From Salsipaludibacter sp963735045 (GTDB lineage: Bacteria > Actinomycetota > Nitriliruptoria > Nitriliruptorales > Nitriliruptoraceae), in assembly GCA_963735045.1 (NCBI GenBank), contig CAVTIZ010000003.1, forward strand, positions 310,001-374,000: 64,000 nucleotides of DNA. Reading direction: 5' to 3'. Below the pieces are notes generated by a model. The model was not told where the DNA came from. It was given only the letters and a program-made list of their open reading frames with translations, and made no database searches. Below are positions 42,056 through 50,854 of the stretch, piece by piece. The position numbers and the translations under genes are program-made. The stretch's first letter is position 1. The number at the start of each line of letters is the position of its first letter.

Positions 42056-43414
42056 ATGAGGACCACGAGATCGACCCGCAGGGTGGTGGTGGCCGTGGCC
42101 ATGGCCATGGTGCTCGGAGCCTGCTCCGTCGGGCAGGACTCCGGCGACGACGGAGGCGGGGACGCCACCGAGGCTGGCGGCGGCGCCTCGGAGGCTGCCA
42201 GTGGCGACACCGGTGGGGGTGGCGGGTCCGGCACCGGCCCGATCTCGATCTGGTATTCGAACAACCCGGAGGAGATCGCCTGGGCCGACCAGGTGATCGA
42301 GGACTGGAACGGCGAGAACCCCGACCAGGAGGTCACCGCCCAGGAGATCCCGGCCGGCGAGTCCTCCGAGGAGGTCATCCGGGCCGCGATCACCGCCGGC
42401 AACACGCCGTGCCTGGTCTACAACACCGCCCCGGCCGCGGTCCCGTCGTTCCAGAAGCAGCAGGGGCTGGTGGCCCTGTCGGAGTTCGACGACGGCGACT
42501 CGTTCGTACGCGACCGCCTCGGTGACCTGGCCGACCAGTACACCTCCACGGACGGGGAGTTCTACCAGATCCCGTGGAAGGCCAACCCGGTCATGCTGCT
42601 GTACAACAAGGACCTGTTCGAGGAGGCCGGGCTGGACCCCGAGAACCCACCCCTGGCCACCTACGACGAGTTCCTCGAGACCTCCCGCACCCTGGTGGAG
42701 AAGTCCAGCGCGACGGCGGCCATCTACCCGTCGCCGAGCCAGGAGTTCTACCAGCCGTGGTTCGACTTCTACCCGTGGTTCGCGGCCGAGTCCGGTGGGG
42801 ACCAACTGGTGGCCGACGGCACGGTGAACGCCGCCGACGACGACGCCATCGCGGTCGCCGACACCTGGCGCACGTTGTACGACGAGGAGTTGGCCCCCCG
42901 TGAGCCCTACCAGGGCGATGCCTTCGCCGAGGGCGTGTCGGCCATGAACTCGGCCGGACCGTGGGCCGTCCCCGTCTACGCCGACCTCAACTGGGGTGTG
43001 GTGCCACCGCCCACCTCCGAGGGCATGGACCCCAGCGAGGTGTGGAGCTTCTCCGACGCCAAGTCGGTCGGGCTGTACACGGCATGCGACAACCGCCAGA
43101 CCGCATGGGACTTCGCCAAGTTCTCGATGTCGGAGGACAACGACCGGTTGCTGCTGGAGGAGACCGGCCAGATGCCGCTGCGCCCGGGGGTCACCGATCT
43201 CTACGCCGACTACTTCGAGGCCAACCCGGCCGTGCTGCCCTTCGCCGAGCAGCTCGACCGCGTGGTCGAGGTCCCGGTGGTGCCCAACTCCATCGAGGCG
43301 TGGCAGGCCTTCCGCAACGCCTGGGTGAGCGGCGTGATCTTCGGCGACGAGGAGGTCCAGCCGGCGCTCGACGGCGCCGCCACCGAGATCGAACAGCTCG
43401 TCCAGGAGGGTTGA
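42056..43414 (+). CDS. ABC transporter sugar-binding lipoprotein
   Basis: 452 residues. Lipoprotein signal VVVAVAMAMVLGACSVG (Cys23), a Gly/Ala/Asp linker, then a family 1 solute-binding fold: ISIWYSNNPEEIAWADQVIE, EFYQIPWKANPVMLLYNKDL, FEEAGLDPENPPLATYDEFL and GVSAMNSAGPWAVPVYADLN. It should deliver an oligosaccharide to the permeases next. AGGAGG lies six bases before the ATG. It is the first gene of the importer operon and lies within the LacI locus. Confidence 0.92.
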   Translation: MRTTRSTRRVVVAVAMAMVLGACSVGQDSGDDGGGDATEAGGGASEAASGDTGGGGGSGTGPISIWYSNNPEEIAWADQVIEDWNGENPDQEVTAQEIPAGESSEEVIRAAITAGNTPCLVYNTAPAAVPSFQKQQGLVALSEFDDGDSFVRDRLGDLADQYTSTDGEFYQIPWKANPVMLLYNKDLFEEAGLDPENPPLATYDEFLETSRTLVEKSSATAAIYPSPSQEFYQPWFDFYPWFAAESGGDQLVADGTVNAADDDAIAVADTWRTLYDEELAPREPYQGDAFAEGVSAMNSAGPWAVPVYADLNWGVVPPPTSEGMDPSEVWSFSDAKSVGLYTACDNRQTAWDFAKFSMSEDNDRLLLEETGQMPLRPGVTDLYADYFEANPAVLPFAEQLDRVVEVPVVPNSIEAWQAFRNAWVSGVIFGDEEVQPALDGAATEIEQLVQEG

Positions 43415-43416
43415 GC

Positions 43417-44400
43417 ATGTCCGCCGAGGCCGGGGTCGGGTCCGCGTCCGACCCGGCCACCCCGGACGGGTCCGGGTCGAGTGGGTCGAGCTCCGGTGGG
43501 TCGGGAGGCTGGCGGGGGCTGGTCCGGCGAACCCTCGGGGACCACCCGATCGGGTACGCGTTCGTCACGCCCTACGTCGTGTTCTGGGCCCTGCTGTTCG
43601 CCTGGCCGCTGTACCTGGCCGTGTACATGTCGTTCCGGGACTGGTTCTTCGCCGCCCCGGGGGCCGACGTGGCCCGACCCTTCGTGGGGCTGGGCAACTA
43701 CGCCGAGGTGCTGGGCGACCCGTTGGTGCACCGCGCGGCCCTCAACGTGGCCATCTTCATCCTCATCAACGTGCCGCTGACGGTGATCGTGTCGATGGTG
43801 CTGGCGGCCGCGCTGAACCAGGCGCTGCCGCTGCGGACGTTCTTCCGGGCCGCGTACTACCTGCCCTACGTCACGGCCAGCGTCGCGATGATCGCGGTGT
43901 GGTTGTTCCTGTTCAACGGCACCGGGATGGTCAACCAGATCCTGGGCTCGTGGGCGCCGGACCCGACCTTCCTGGTCAACCGGTTCTGGGCCATGCCGAT
44001 GATCGCGCTGTTCGCGACCTGGAAACAGTTGGGGTTCTACGTCCTGCTGTACCTGGCCGCGATGCAGAGCATCTCCGAGACCCTGTACGAGGCGGCCAGG
44101 GTCGACGGTGCGGGCGCCTTCCGACGCTTCACCGCCGTCACCCTGCCGGGGGTGCGGTCGGCCACGACGCTGGTGGTGGTGCTGGCCACGATCGTCGGCG
44201 CGAACTTCTTCACCGAGCCCTACCTGCTCACGGGCGGGGGCGGGCCCAACAACGCGTCGGTGTCACCGGTGCTGTTGATGTATCGCACCGGCATCGAGCA
44301 GGGGCGGGCCGGGTACGCCGCCGCCCTCGGCGTGATGCTGGCCATCCTGGTCATGGCCCTGTCGGCGTTCAGCCAGTTCGTCCTGGAGGATCGTGAATGA
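43417..44400 (+). CDS. Carbohydrate ABC transporter permease, MalF type
   Basis: 327 residues; a Ser/Gly-rich N-terminal tail, then six helices (YAFVTPYVVFWALLFAWPLY onwards). EAA loop: LYEAARVDGAGAFRRFTAVT followed by LPGVRSATTLVVVL; TGGGGPNNASVSPVLLMYRT near the C-terminus is the usual UgpA/MalF feature. It starts two bases after the binding-protein stop and overlaps the next permease by ATGA. Confidence 0.92.
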   Translation: MSAEAGVGSASDPATPDGSGSSGSSSGGSGGWRGLVRRTLGDHPIGYAFVTPYVVFWALLFAWPLYLAVYMSFRDWFFAAPGADVARPFVGLGNYAEVLGDPLVHRAALNVAIFILINVPLTVIVSMVLAAALNQALPLRTFFRAAYYLPYVTASVAMIAVWLFLFNGTGMVNQILGSWAPDPTFLVNRFWAMPMIALFATWKQLGFYVLLYLAAMQSISETLYEAARVDGAGAFRRFTAVTLPGVRSATTLVVVLATIVGANFFTEPYLLTGGGGPNNASVSPVLLMYRTGIEQGRAGYAAALGVMLAILVMALSAFSQFVLEDRE

Positions 44401-45302
44401 GCACCGTGGATGATTCCGTCGAGACCTCCGCCGACCAGCCACCCGAGGGGGTCGAGGGCGTCCGGGACCGCTGGACGCCCGGGCGGATCGGCAGCTTCGC
44501 GTTGCTGGCCCTGGGTGCCGTCGTGTTCCTGTTCCCCTTCTGGTACATGGTCGTGGGGTCCCTGCAGGCATCCCCCGACACCACGGTGGCGGGGGCGTTC
44601 CCGACCCCGGGAAACCTGACCTTCGCCAACTACACCGACATCGACGCCCGGGTCGACCTGCTCAAGACGTTGCTGAACTCGTCGATCTTCACCATCGGCG
44701 TGATCATCGCCACGCTGGTGCTCGGGCTGTTGGCCGGCTACGCGCTCGCGGTGCTGGAGTTTCGTGGTCGTGGCCTGGTGTTCGGCATCGTGCTGATCAG
44801 CCTGGTGCTGCCGTTCCAACTGCTGATGATCCCGCTGTACGTGCTGGTGGTCCGGACCTACGGCCTGTCGGACAGCTACCTCGGGATGATCCTGCCGTTC
44901 GCGGTCAACGCCACGGCCGTGTTCATCTTCCGCCAGTTCTTCCGATCCCTGCCCGTGGACATGTTCGAGGCCGCCAGGATCGACGGCGCCACCGAACTGC
45001 AGATCCTGCTGCGCCTGGCGATCCCGATGGCGCGGCCGGCGATCCTGACCGCCATCCTGGTGACCTTCATCGGACCGTGGAACGAGTTCCTGTGGCCGTT
45101 CCTGATCACCAAGGACGCCTCGATGCAGCCGCTGGCGGTCGCACTGGCCAACTACATCACCACCATCTCGGCGCGCGCCGCCAACCCCTTCGGGGCGATC
45201 CTGGCCGGTGCGACCGTGCTGGCGATCCCCGCCGTCGTCCTGTTCCTGGCCTTCCAGAAGTACTTCCTGTCCACTGACATCGGTTCGTCGACGAAGGGCT
45301 GA
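44397..45302 (+). CDS. Carbohydrate ABC transporter permease, MalG type
   Basis: 301 residues, six helices. EAA loop: MFEAARIDGATELQILLRLA, followed by IPMARPAILTAILVTFIGPW and NEFLWPFLI, as in MalG/UgpE proteins. The ATGA overlap with the MalF-type gene ensures paired synthesis. As in the other importer of this window, no ATP-binding subunit is encoded nearby. Confidence 0.92.
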   Translation: MSTVDDSVETSADQPPEGVEGVRDRWTPGRIGSFALLALGAVVFLFPFWYMVVGSLQASPDTTVAGAFPTPGNLTFANYTDIDARVDLLKTLLNSSIFTIGVIIATLVLGLLAGYALAVLEFRGRGLVFGIVLISLVLPFQLLMIPLYVLVVRTYGLSDSYLGMILPFAVNATAVFIFRQFFRSLPVDMFEAARIDGATELQILLRLAIPMARPAILTAILVTFIGPWNEFLWPFLITKDASMQPLAVALANYITTISARAANPFGAILAGATVLAIPAVVLFLAFQKYFLSTDIGSSTKG

Positions 45303-45362
45303 TCCCCTTCGTCGACCGCGCCCCCGCCGGCGGGTCGACCCCGCCCGACCATCGGATCCTGC

Positions 45363-46418
45363 GTGGACGTCCAGTTGGAACGCCGCGGCGTGCTCATGGA
45401 CCCCGACCCCGGCGAGCCCCACGAGGCCTGGGGGGTCCTCAACCCCGCGAGCCTCCGGGACCGCGAGGGCGAGTTGCTGTTGCTGCCACGGCTGGTGGCC
45501 GCCGGCAACGTGTCGCGGGTCGGCCTCGCCCGGGTGCTCGTCGACGACGACGGTGACCCCGCCGGGGTCGAACGCCTCGGGGTCGTGCTCGAACCCGACG
45601 AGGTGTGGGAGAACAACGGGGACGGCGGCGGTGTCGAGGACCCCCGGGTCACCTTCATCGCCGCGATCGACACCTACGTGATGGCCTACACCGCCTTCGG
45701 ACCGTTCGGGCCGCGACCTGCCCTGGCGGTGTCCGACGACGGGCGGTCGTGGCGTCGCCTCGGGATGCTGCGCCACCGCTACGAGCCGGACGCCCTGGGC
45801 AGCGACCTCAACCTGTATCCCAACAAGGACGCGCTGTGGTTCCCCGAACCGGTGACGGGTCCGGACGGCACCCCCTGCCTGGCGATGCTGCACCGGCCGA
45901 CCTGGGACCTGACCGGGATGGCGGCACTGGCCTTCGACGCCACGCCACCGACCGGCATCAGCGATCCGCGCCCGGGGATCTGGGTGTCCCACGTCCCGCT
46001 GGCGGAGGTCCGTGACGACCTCGCGGCCCTGACCGACCTGCGCTGGCACCGTGAGGTGGCCGTGCCCGAGTACGACTGGGAGATCGCCAAGATCGGCGCG
46101 GGGACCCCACCGATCCGCACGCCCGACGGGTGGCTCCACGTCCACCACGGGGTCGCCGGGGACCTCGAGCCCGGCACGGCGCTGCAGAGCCACGTCCACT
46201 ACGCCGCCGGGTGGTTGCTCCACGACCTCGACGACGTCGCCCGCGTCCGGGAGCGATCGAGCGTTCCGGTGCTGGAACCCCGGGAGCGGGGCGAGATCGA
46301 GGGCATCGTGCCCAACGTCGTGTTCCCCACCGCCGTCGACGTGCGTGGGGACGGCTGGGCCGACGTCTTCTACGGCATGGCCGACAGCCGCATCGGATGG
46401 GCGCGCCTGACCTGGTGA
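45363..46418 (+). CDS. GH130-family glycoside phosphorylase/hydrolase
   Basis: 351-residue five-bladed beta-propeller of GH130: LNPASLRDREGELLLLPRLV, the key GVEDPRVTFIAAIDTYVMAY segment with the catalytic-type Asp, PNKDALWFPEP, WEIAKIGAGTPPIRTPDGWL with HVHHGV, and a VFYGMADSRIGWARL end. GH130 enzymes phosphorolyse or hydrolyse beta-mannosides; the exact linkage cannot be called here. GTG 45363 lies 60 bases after the permease, with a hairpin between (45311-45339). It completes the locus: secreted depolymerase, importer, intracellular phosphorylase. Confidence 0.88.
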   Translation: MDVQLERRGVLMDPDPGEPHEAWGVLNPASLRDREGELLLLPRLVAAGNVSRVGLARVLVDDDGDPAGVERLGVVLEPDEVWENNGDGGGVEDPRVTFIAAIDTYVMAYTAFGPFGPRPALAVSDDGRSWRRLGMLRHRYEPDALGSDLNLYPNKDALWFPEPVTGPDGTPCLAMLHRPTWDLTGMAALAFDATPPTGISDPRPGIWVSHVPLAEVRDDLAALTDLRWHREVAVPEYDWEIAKIGAGTPPIRTPDGWLHVHHGVAGDLEPGTALQSHVHYAAGWLLHDLDDVARVRERSSVPVLEPRERGEIEGIVPNVVFPTAVDVRGDGWADVFYGMADSRIGWARLTW

Positions 46419-46748
46419 GGCCGCTGGCCGACGACGGTTCGATCCGGTGGCCACGACGGTGGTTCCGATGGTCGTCGTGCTCCGTGGTGACGCCTGGTTG
46501 TCCGTCGTTGCCGGCGTGACGAGGCGATCGGGACCGGGGTCATGGTCGACGCGGACCGCCGTCGCTTCCGCGACCCCTGCCCCCGTGGAACAGTTGGGGG
46601 TGCACGGGAAAGGGCACCACGCAGGGCGGGATCACGAGCTGTACGCCGGGGGACGGCGGACTCGGAAGGTGATCCCGCACAGGCGCTGGCGCGCAACGGC
46701 CACGAGCACCTGGGCCGTCGCCGCGTCACACAGGGGGGACACCGCGAC
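46419..46748. other. Intergenic region
   Basis: 330 bases between the GH130 gene and a small membrane protein gene. I see no gene, repeat or clear hairpin. It probably holds the promoter of the downstream gene. Confidence 0.4.
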
Positions 46749-47069
46749 ATGACCAGGAAGACCGGCAGGAGCCGCGCGGCCGCGCGTGCTCCGGGAAAGG
46801 CGCGTCGCCCCGTCGACCCGACCCATGTCCGACTGGCCGTGCTGGCCGTCTACCTCGTCCTCGTGGTGGTCATGGTGCTGGTCGCCGATCCGGCACTGGC
46901 CAGCACCAGTTCCGGGGGCGTGGCGGTCGGGCGCAACGTGCCGACCGTGGTGTTCACCGCCGTGGTCGTCGGGGCCCTGGTGGTGCGCAGCATCCGGCTC
47001 CGTGGTCGACTGCCGCGGACCCGCATGCCACGTCCGCGCTCGGCCCCGGACCACCACGTCGCCCGCTGA
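46749..47069 (+). CDS. Small membrane protein
   Basis: 106 residues: a strongly basic N-terminus, two membrane helices (VRLAVLAVYLVLVVVMVLVA and VPTVVFTAVVVGALVVRSIR) with a short Ser/Gly loop between, and a basic tail. No family recognised. The ATG at 46749 has a GGGGGA run about 10 bases upstream. It ends 22 bases from the convergent SRPBCC gene. Confidence 0.55.
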   Translation: MTRKTGRSRAAARAPGKARRPVDPTHVRLAVLAVYLVLVVVMVLVADPALASTSSGGVAVGRNVPTVVFTAVVVGALVVRSIRLRGRLPRTRMPRPRSAPDHHVAR

Positions 47070-47090
47070 CCCGTCGTGGTCGTGGCGCGA

Positions 47091-47486
47091 TCAGCCGGGG
47101 GTGAGGCGTTCCCGCAACCGGACCAGGTCGGCGGCGACCGCACGACGGTCCGCGGCGAGGTCCTCGTCGCTGCCGCCCGGGCGCCGGAACACCGTGAAGG
47201 TGACCTGTGACCCGGAGTCGTGGGGCAGCACGCGGACCGGGACGTGGACCTCCTCACCGGTGGGCAGGGTGACCCAGTGGTCGGCCACGCCCAGGTCGTT
47301 GCGCGTCACGAACCGCAGGGACGCGTTCCCGCCGGGTTGCGCCACGCGCCAGGTGCCGTCGACCTGCTCCACCGTGCCCAACCCGTCTGCCCAGGTGGGC
47401 AGGTTGGCCGGGTCGAGCAGGAAGGCCACCACCTCGTCGGGTGCCCGTGGGACGTGGACGGTCTCGTGCCCAACGGTGGGGCTCAT
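47091..47486 (-). CDS. SRPBCC-fold protein (polyketide-cyclase-like)
   Basis: 131 residues: HETVHVPRAPDEVVAFLLDP, ANLPTWADGL, then a long beta-sheet region (GTWRVAQPGGNASLRFVTRN) and closing helix AADRRAVAADLVRLRERL. It belongs to the START/polyketide cyclase-like set that binds hydrophobic ligands. Unlike the two other SRPBCC genes here it has no ArsR partner; it overlaps a DUF427 gene by ATGA and is presumably co-expressed with it. Confidence 0.8.
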   Translation of the reverse strand: MSPTVGHETVHVPRAPDEVVAFLLDPANLPTWADGLGTVEQVDGTWRVAQPGGNASLRFVTRNDLGVADHWVTLPTGEEVHVPVRVLPHDSGSQVTFTVFRRPGGSDEDLAADRRAVAADLVRLRERLTPG

Positions 47487-48274
47487 GACCACGGGGTCCG
47501 GGGGCGTTGCTGGAGGTGGCCGTCCACGGTGACGTCGGCGCGTTCGTCGTGGAACGCCACGAGGTCGGTCAGGACGAGTTGCTCCGTGATGGGTTCGGGA
47601 TAGCTCCAGGCGATGTCCTCGCCGATGTCGCCCACGGCGGGGATCGACCAGTAGCGCGCGGAGCCCTTGTAGGGACATTCCGTCCGGGTGTCGCTGGCGA
47701 CCAGCAGGTCGAGGTCGACGTCCTCGGGCGGGAAGTAGTAGCGGGTCGGCAGGTCGGTCTCGAACAGCAGCATCGGGTGGTCGCTTCGGGCCACGACCGT
47801 GCCGTCGAGGGCGACCTCGACCGTCCGGTCCGACGCCAGCACGTCGACGCGCTTGCGCGGGTCGCGGGCATGCACGAACACCTCCTCGGCCTCCTCGTAC
47901 CAGGCGTCGACCGCCTCCCATCGGAAGGTCAGGTGGTCGTCGAGGCGTGCGACCGGACCGGTCGGGTCGAGGTAGGCCCAGGCCGCCTGCTCGACGGTGC
48001 GGTCGTCGACGGTGGCGTGCCACCACCGGCGCCCGTCGTGCTCGTCGGCCTCGGTGAGCACGTCGGTGGCGACGTCGTCCATCGGGAAGAAGTAACCCGG
48101 GAGCAGTGGTCGCGGCTCGTCGGGCAACAGCGGGGGCCCGAAGGCCACGTGCAACTGGGCCCGGCGGGAGTCGCCCACCGTTCGTCCCTCGAGTTCGGCC
48201 CGGATCCACCGCGGGGTGGGTTCCACCCTCGCCTCGGGCGGGAGCCATGCTGCCGGTTCGTGGTCGTCGTCCAT
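47483..48274 (-). CDS. DUF427 double-domain protein
   Basis: 263 residues with two DUF427 units. The second is the clearest: RKRVDVLASDRTVEVALDGT, LLFETDLPTRYYFPPEDVDL, TECPYKGSARYWSI and DIAWSYPEP. The first is a diverged copy (PLLPGYFFPMDDVATDVL, WAYLDPTGPVARLDDHLTFR). The YYFP/CPYKG motifs are diagnostic; function is unknown. ATG 48274 is preferred (starts at the acidic MDDDHEPAAW) over 48355. An SRPBCC gene follows by overlap. Confidence 0.85.
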   Translation of the reverse strand: MDDDHEPAAWLPPEARVEPTPRWIRAELEGRTVGDSRRAQLHVAFGPPLLPDEPRPLLPGYFFPMDDVATDVLTEADEHDGRRWWHATVDDRTVEQAAWAYLDPTGPVARLDDHLTFRWEAVDAWYEEAEEVFVHARDPRKRVDVLASDRTVEVALDGTVVARSDHPMLLFETDLPTRYYFPPEDVDLDLLVASDTRTECPYKGSARYWSIPAVGDIGEDIAWSYPEPITEQLVLTDLVAFHDERADVTVDGHLQQRPRTPWS

Positions 48275-48500
48275 GCGTTCGTCCTCGTCGGTGTCGCCTC
48301 GTGCGACGGCGACCCGCTCCGTGCGTCCCGGTGTCCCGAGGTTCGTTCGGCGCATCTCGTCGCCCCGTGCCGTCCGGGTCGTCGCCTCCCGTCGACCCTA
48401 GGTGCCGCGACCGGCCGCGTGCACGACCGTCGGACCACCCGCTCCCGCCCCCACCCCGATGTGTCCCCGCCCTGGCGATGTGCCTGACCCCGCCCCCGCC

Positions 48501-48632
48501 GCAGGCCATCCCGATGTGTGTCGCAGGCCATCCCGATGTCCGCCACAGGCCATCCCGATGTCGGCCGCAGGCCATCCCGATGTCGGCCGCAGGCCATCCC
48601 GATGTCGGCCGCAGGCCATCCCGATGTGTCCC
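48501..48632. repeat. Six tandem copies of a 22-bp unit
   Basis: Units at 48501, 48523, 48545, 48567, 48589 and 48611 have exact 22-bp spacing; core CCATCCCGATGTCGGCC. Because 22 is not a multiple of three the frame cycles, so this is non-coding. The 13-mer GATGTCGGCCGCA also occurs in the hairpin at 52548-52603. Preceding sequence (48450-48500) has degenerate GATGTG motifs. Confidence 0.8.
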
Positions 48633-48670
48633 GGCCCGGTTGATGTGCCTCACCCCGCCATGCCGGGCGC

Positions 48671-48782
48671 ATCCACATCATGCGGGGGTGACCACATCAC
48701 GCGGGGGCGGCCACATCACGCGGGTGCGGCCACATCACGTGGGGGTGACCGCATCACGCGGGGGCGGCCACATCACGGGCGG
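48671..48782. repeat. About six tandem copies of a 19-20-bp unit
   Basis: Core CCACATCACGCGGGGGCGG, with units near 48671, 48691, 48711, 48730, 48749 and 48768. CACATC here is opposed to GATGTG in the sequence left of about 48655, so the two arrays form an inverted-looking pair between the DUF427 and patatin genes. No spacers, leader or cas genes. Confidence 0.75.
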
Positions 48783-48813
48783 TGAGGTGAGGTGGGGGCG
48801 GGGACTCGGTGGG

Positions 48814-49719
48814 TCAGCCGAGGGCGGACAGGACGGCGGTGCGACCGCCGGCCACGACGGCCGGGACGGCACCGGGGTCACGGCGGGGGAAGCCGTCGAG
48901 GCGCTCGGCGACCTCGTCGTCGGGTTCGATCACGGTCACGACGTGGCCGGCAGCCCGCAAGGCGGTGACCTCGTCCCGGAGGCGAGTGCGGGCGAACCGC
49001 CGCATCGCGGTGGTGGGGTGGCGTGCCATCGGTGCGACCACGACCACCTCCCGATCCCCCGATCGACCCGCGCGGATGCCGTCGCCCGGGTCCCCCTGGC
49101 CCAGCAGTAGGTCGGCATTGGTGGGCGAGTGGGTCGCCCCGTCCACGAAGCGCTGGCCGTCGATGCTGCGCGGGGTGAACATGACCGGCACGGCCTGGGT
49201 GGCCTCGACCGCATCGGCGACGGCGAGGTCGAGGCGGTCCCGGCCGAACACGACCCGGCGACCGTCGGCGAGGCCGACCGCGGGGATCCACAGCCGGTCC
49301 GGCCAGTCCTCGCCCAGCTCCTCGATACCGGGAGCGCGGCGCAGTGGAGTGGTGGGGAAGAGCCCGGCCGGCAGGACACCCGCCAGGGCGACGCCGACCC
49401 CCGGACCACCGGGCAGGACGGCTCGGGCCAGTCCGGGGGCGGCCGGACGCAGGCGGCGCCACCACCGTGACCGGGCGGCGGCCAGGGTGGCCCGGTAGGC
49501 GTCGATCTCGTCCGGCGTCGGCGCCCGCAACAGGGCCGCGACCACGGCGTCGGTGCTCGCCCCGGCCAGGACGGAGGCGGCCACGGGCGCTCCGGCCGAG
49601 GTCGCGACGACGGTGGACGCCGAGCCCAGGTCGAGCCCGGCCTCGGCCAGCCCGGCCACGGCGCCGGCGTGGAAGGCCCAGCCGGCGGCCCCGCCGGCGC
49701 CCAGCACGACCGCCGTCAC
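48814..49719 (-). CDS. Patatin-like phospholipase
   Basis: 301 residues. Oxyanion-hole segment LGAGGAAGWAFHAGAVAGLA at the N-terminus, nucleophile Ser in VVATSAGAPVAASV, and the catalytic Asp in FVDGATHSPTNADLL complete the Ser-Asp dyad. No signal peptide, so it is a cytosolic or membrane-surface lipid acyl hydrolase. GTG 49719 starts the conserved block; longer in-frame extension to 50070 is Arg/Pro-rich and unlikely. Confidence 0.85.
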   Translation of the reverse strand: MTAVVLGAGGAAGWAFHAGAVAGLAEAGLDLGSASTVVATSAGAPVAASVLAGASTDAVVAALLRAPTPDEIDAYRATLAAARSRWWRRLRPAAPGLARAVLPGGPGVGVALAGVLPAGLFPTTPLRRAPGIEELGEDWPDRLWIPAVGLADGRRVVFGRDRLDLAVADAVEATQAVPVMFTPRSIDGQRFVDGATHSPTNADLLLGQGDPGDGIRAGRSGDREVVVVAPMARHPTTAMRRFARTRLRDEVTALRAAGHVVTVIEPDDEVAERLDGFPRRDPGAVPAVVAGGRTAVLSALG

Positions 49720-50009
49720 GGCCGGTCCCGTCGGGGGGCGGACGATCGGTGGAGCACACGCGGATCGGACGAGTGCACGGGTGGCCTGCCGGTCGGGAGG
49801 ATGGACCGGCGAGCGTACGGACGCGGGACACGCGGTCGTCGCGGCGCCCCGAGGCCGCCGGCCGGGTCCGCTCGCGACGTGGTCGACACCCGCCCCGCCC
49901 GGGCGTGCGGACGTGCGAGGTGTCCGCCTGCCGGGGGAGGATGGCGGTGGATTCCGCCGACGCGATGGCGCATACTGGCCGGGCAGGGCGCATCCACGAA
50001 GGGGTCGAG

Positions 50010-50711
50010 ATGGACCGCACACACGCGCCGGACATCCTGCCGATGCTGTCGCGGGGCAAGCACCGGACACCGGCCGACGGCGGCTGCTTCATGGAGTTCG
50101 CCTCCTACCTGGCCGGTGAGCGCTGGAGCGATCACCCGAGTTGCACCCACCCGCTGCTGGCCTCGCTGGCGCGGCTGGTCAACGACGCCGTGTCGGACCA
50201 TCGTCGACCCGCACTCGCCCCACTGGTGCCACAGGTCGTCGGGCTGGACCACGACGACGTGGCCTTCGACGCGCTGGTGGCCCGTCGCTGCGCGGTGACG
50301 GCCCTGCCGCTGGCACCGGCCGAACAGCAGCGCGCGCTGGCCGTGGCCGTCCTGGCCGCCGAGGACCTGCTCGCGCCACACGAGGGACGCCCCGAGGACC
50401 TGCCAAGCGACGACGCTCGCCGCGCCTTCGCGCTGGCGCCGGCGGCGGTCGCCTGGGCCCGCGACCTGGCGGAGGGCCAGCTCCCCTCGGCCCGTGCCTA
50501 CCGCCGGCACGCCGCACCGACCGCGGTCCGCTGCGCGGTCCAGGGCATCCTGTCGGCACGCCTGCCCGACCCGGACCCGGTGCTGGAGGGCCTGCTCGCC
50601 ACCGTGGTGGAGGAGTGTCGGGCGTTCGTCCGGACCACGACGCCACCGGTCGACTCCGACCGATGGCGGCAGGCATGCGACCTGCTCGACCACGGGGTCG
50701 CCGCGGGCTGA
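50010..50711 (+). CDS. Conserved actinobacterial protein of unknown function
   Basis: 233 residues. The N-terminal block ILPMLSRGKHRTPADGGCFM, EFASYLAGERWSDHPSCTHP and LLASLARLVNDAVSD is strongly patterned (SRGKHR, GCFMEFAS, DHPSCTHP) and looks conserved, with Cys and His positions that could bind metal; the remainder is Ala/Leu helix. I know similar hypothetical proteins from actinobacteria but no function. The ATG at 50010 follows GAAGGGG. It is divergent from the patatin gene with 290 bases between. Confidence 0.7.
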   Translation: MDRTHAPDILPMLSRGKHRTPADGGCFMEFASYLAGERWSDHPSCTHPLLASLARLVNDAVSDHRRPALAPLVPQVVGLDHDDVAFDALVARRCAVTALPLAPAEQQRALAVAVLAAEDLLAPHEGRPEDLPSDDARRAFALAPAAVAWARDLAEGQLPSARAYRRHAAPTAVRCAVQGILSARLPDPDPVLEGLLATVVEECRAFVRTTTPPVDSDRWRQACDLLDHGVAAG

Positions 50712-50854
50712 CCCGGCGGGCTCCCGGTGCGTGGCGGGTCGTCGAGTCGTCCGCCGGTCGGACGGGGAACGGTGGAATAGCGCACGCGGCCGCGCGCCTT
50801 GTGCCTGTCGACGGCCGAACCCGGTCGCCCCCCTGGTTTCGCCACGAGATCCCC

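Noticed and set aside
44220..46454. 744-codon open frame on the minus strand
   Set aside because: Antisense to permease and GH130 genes that have clear motifs.
48501..48782. CRISPR array
   Set aside because: Repeats are head-to-tail without unique spacers, units are 19-22 bp, and there are no cas genes.
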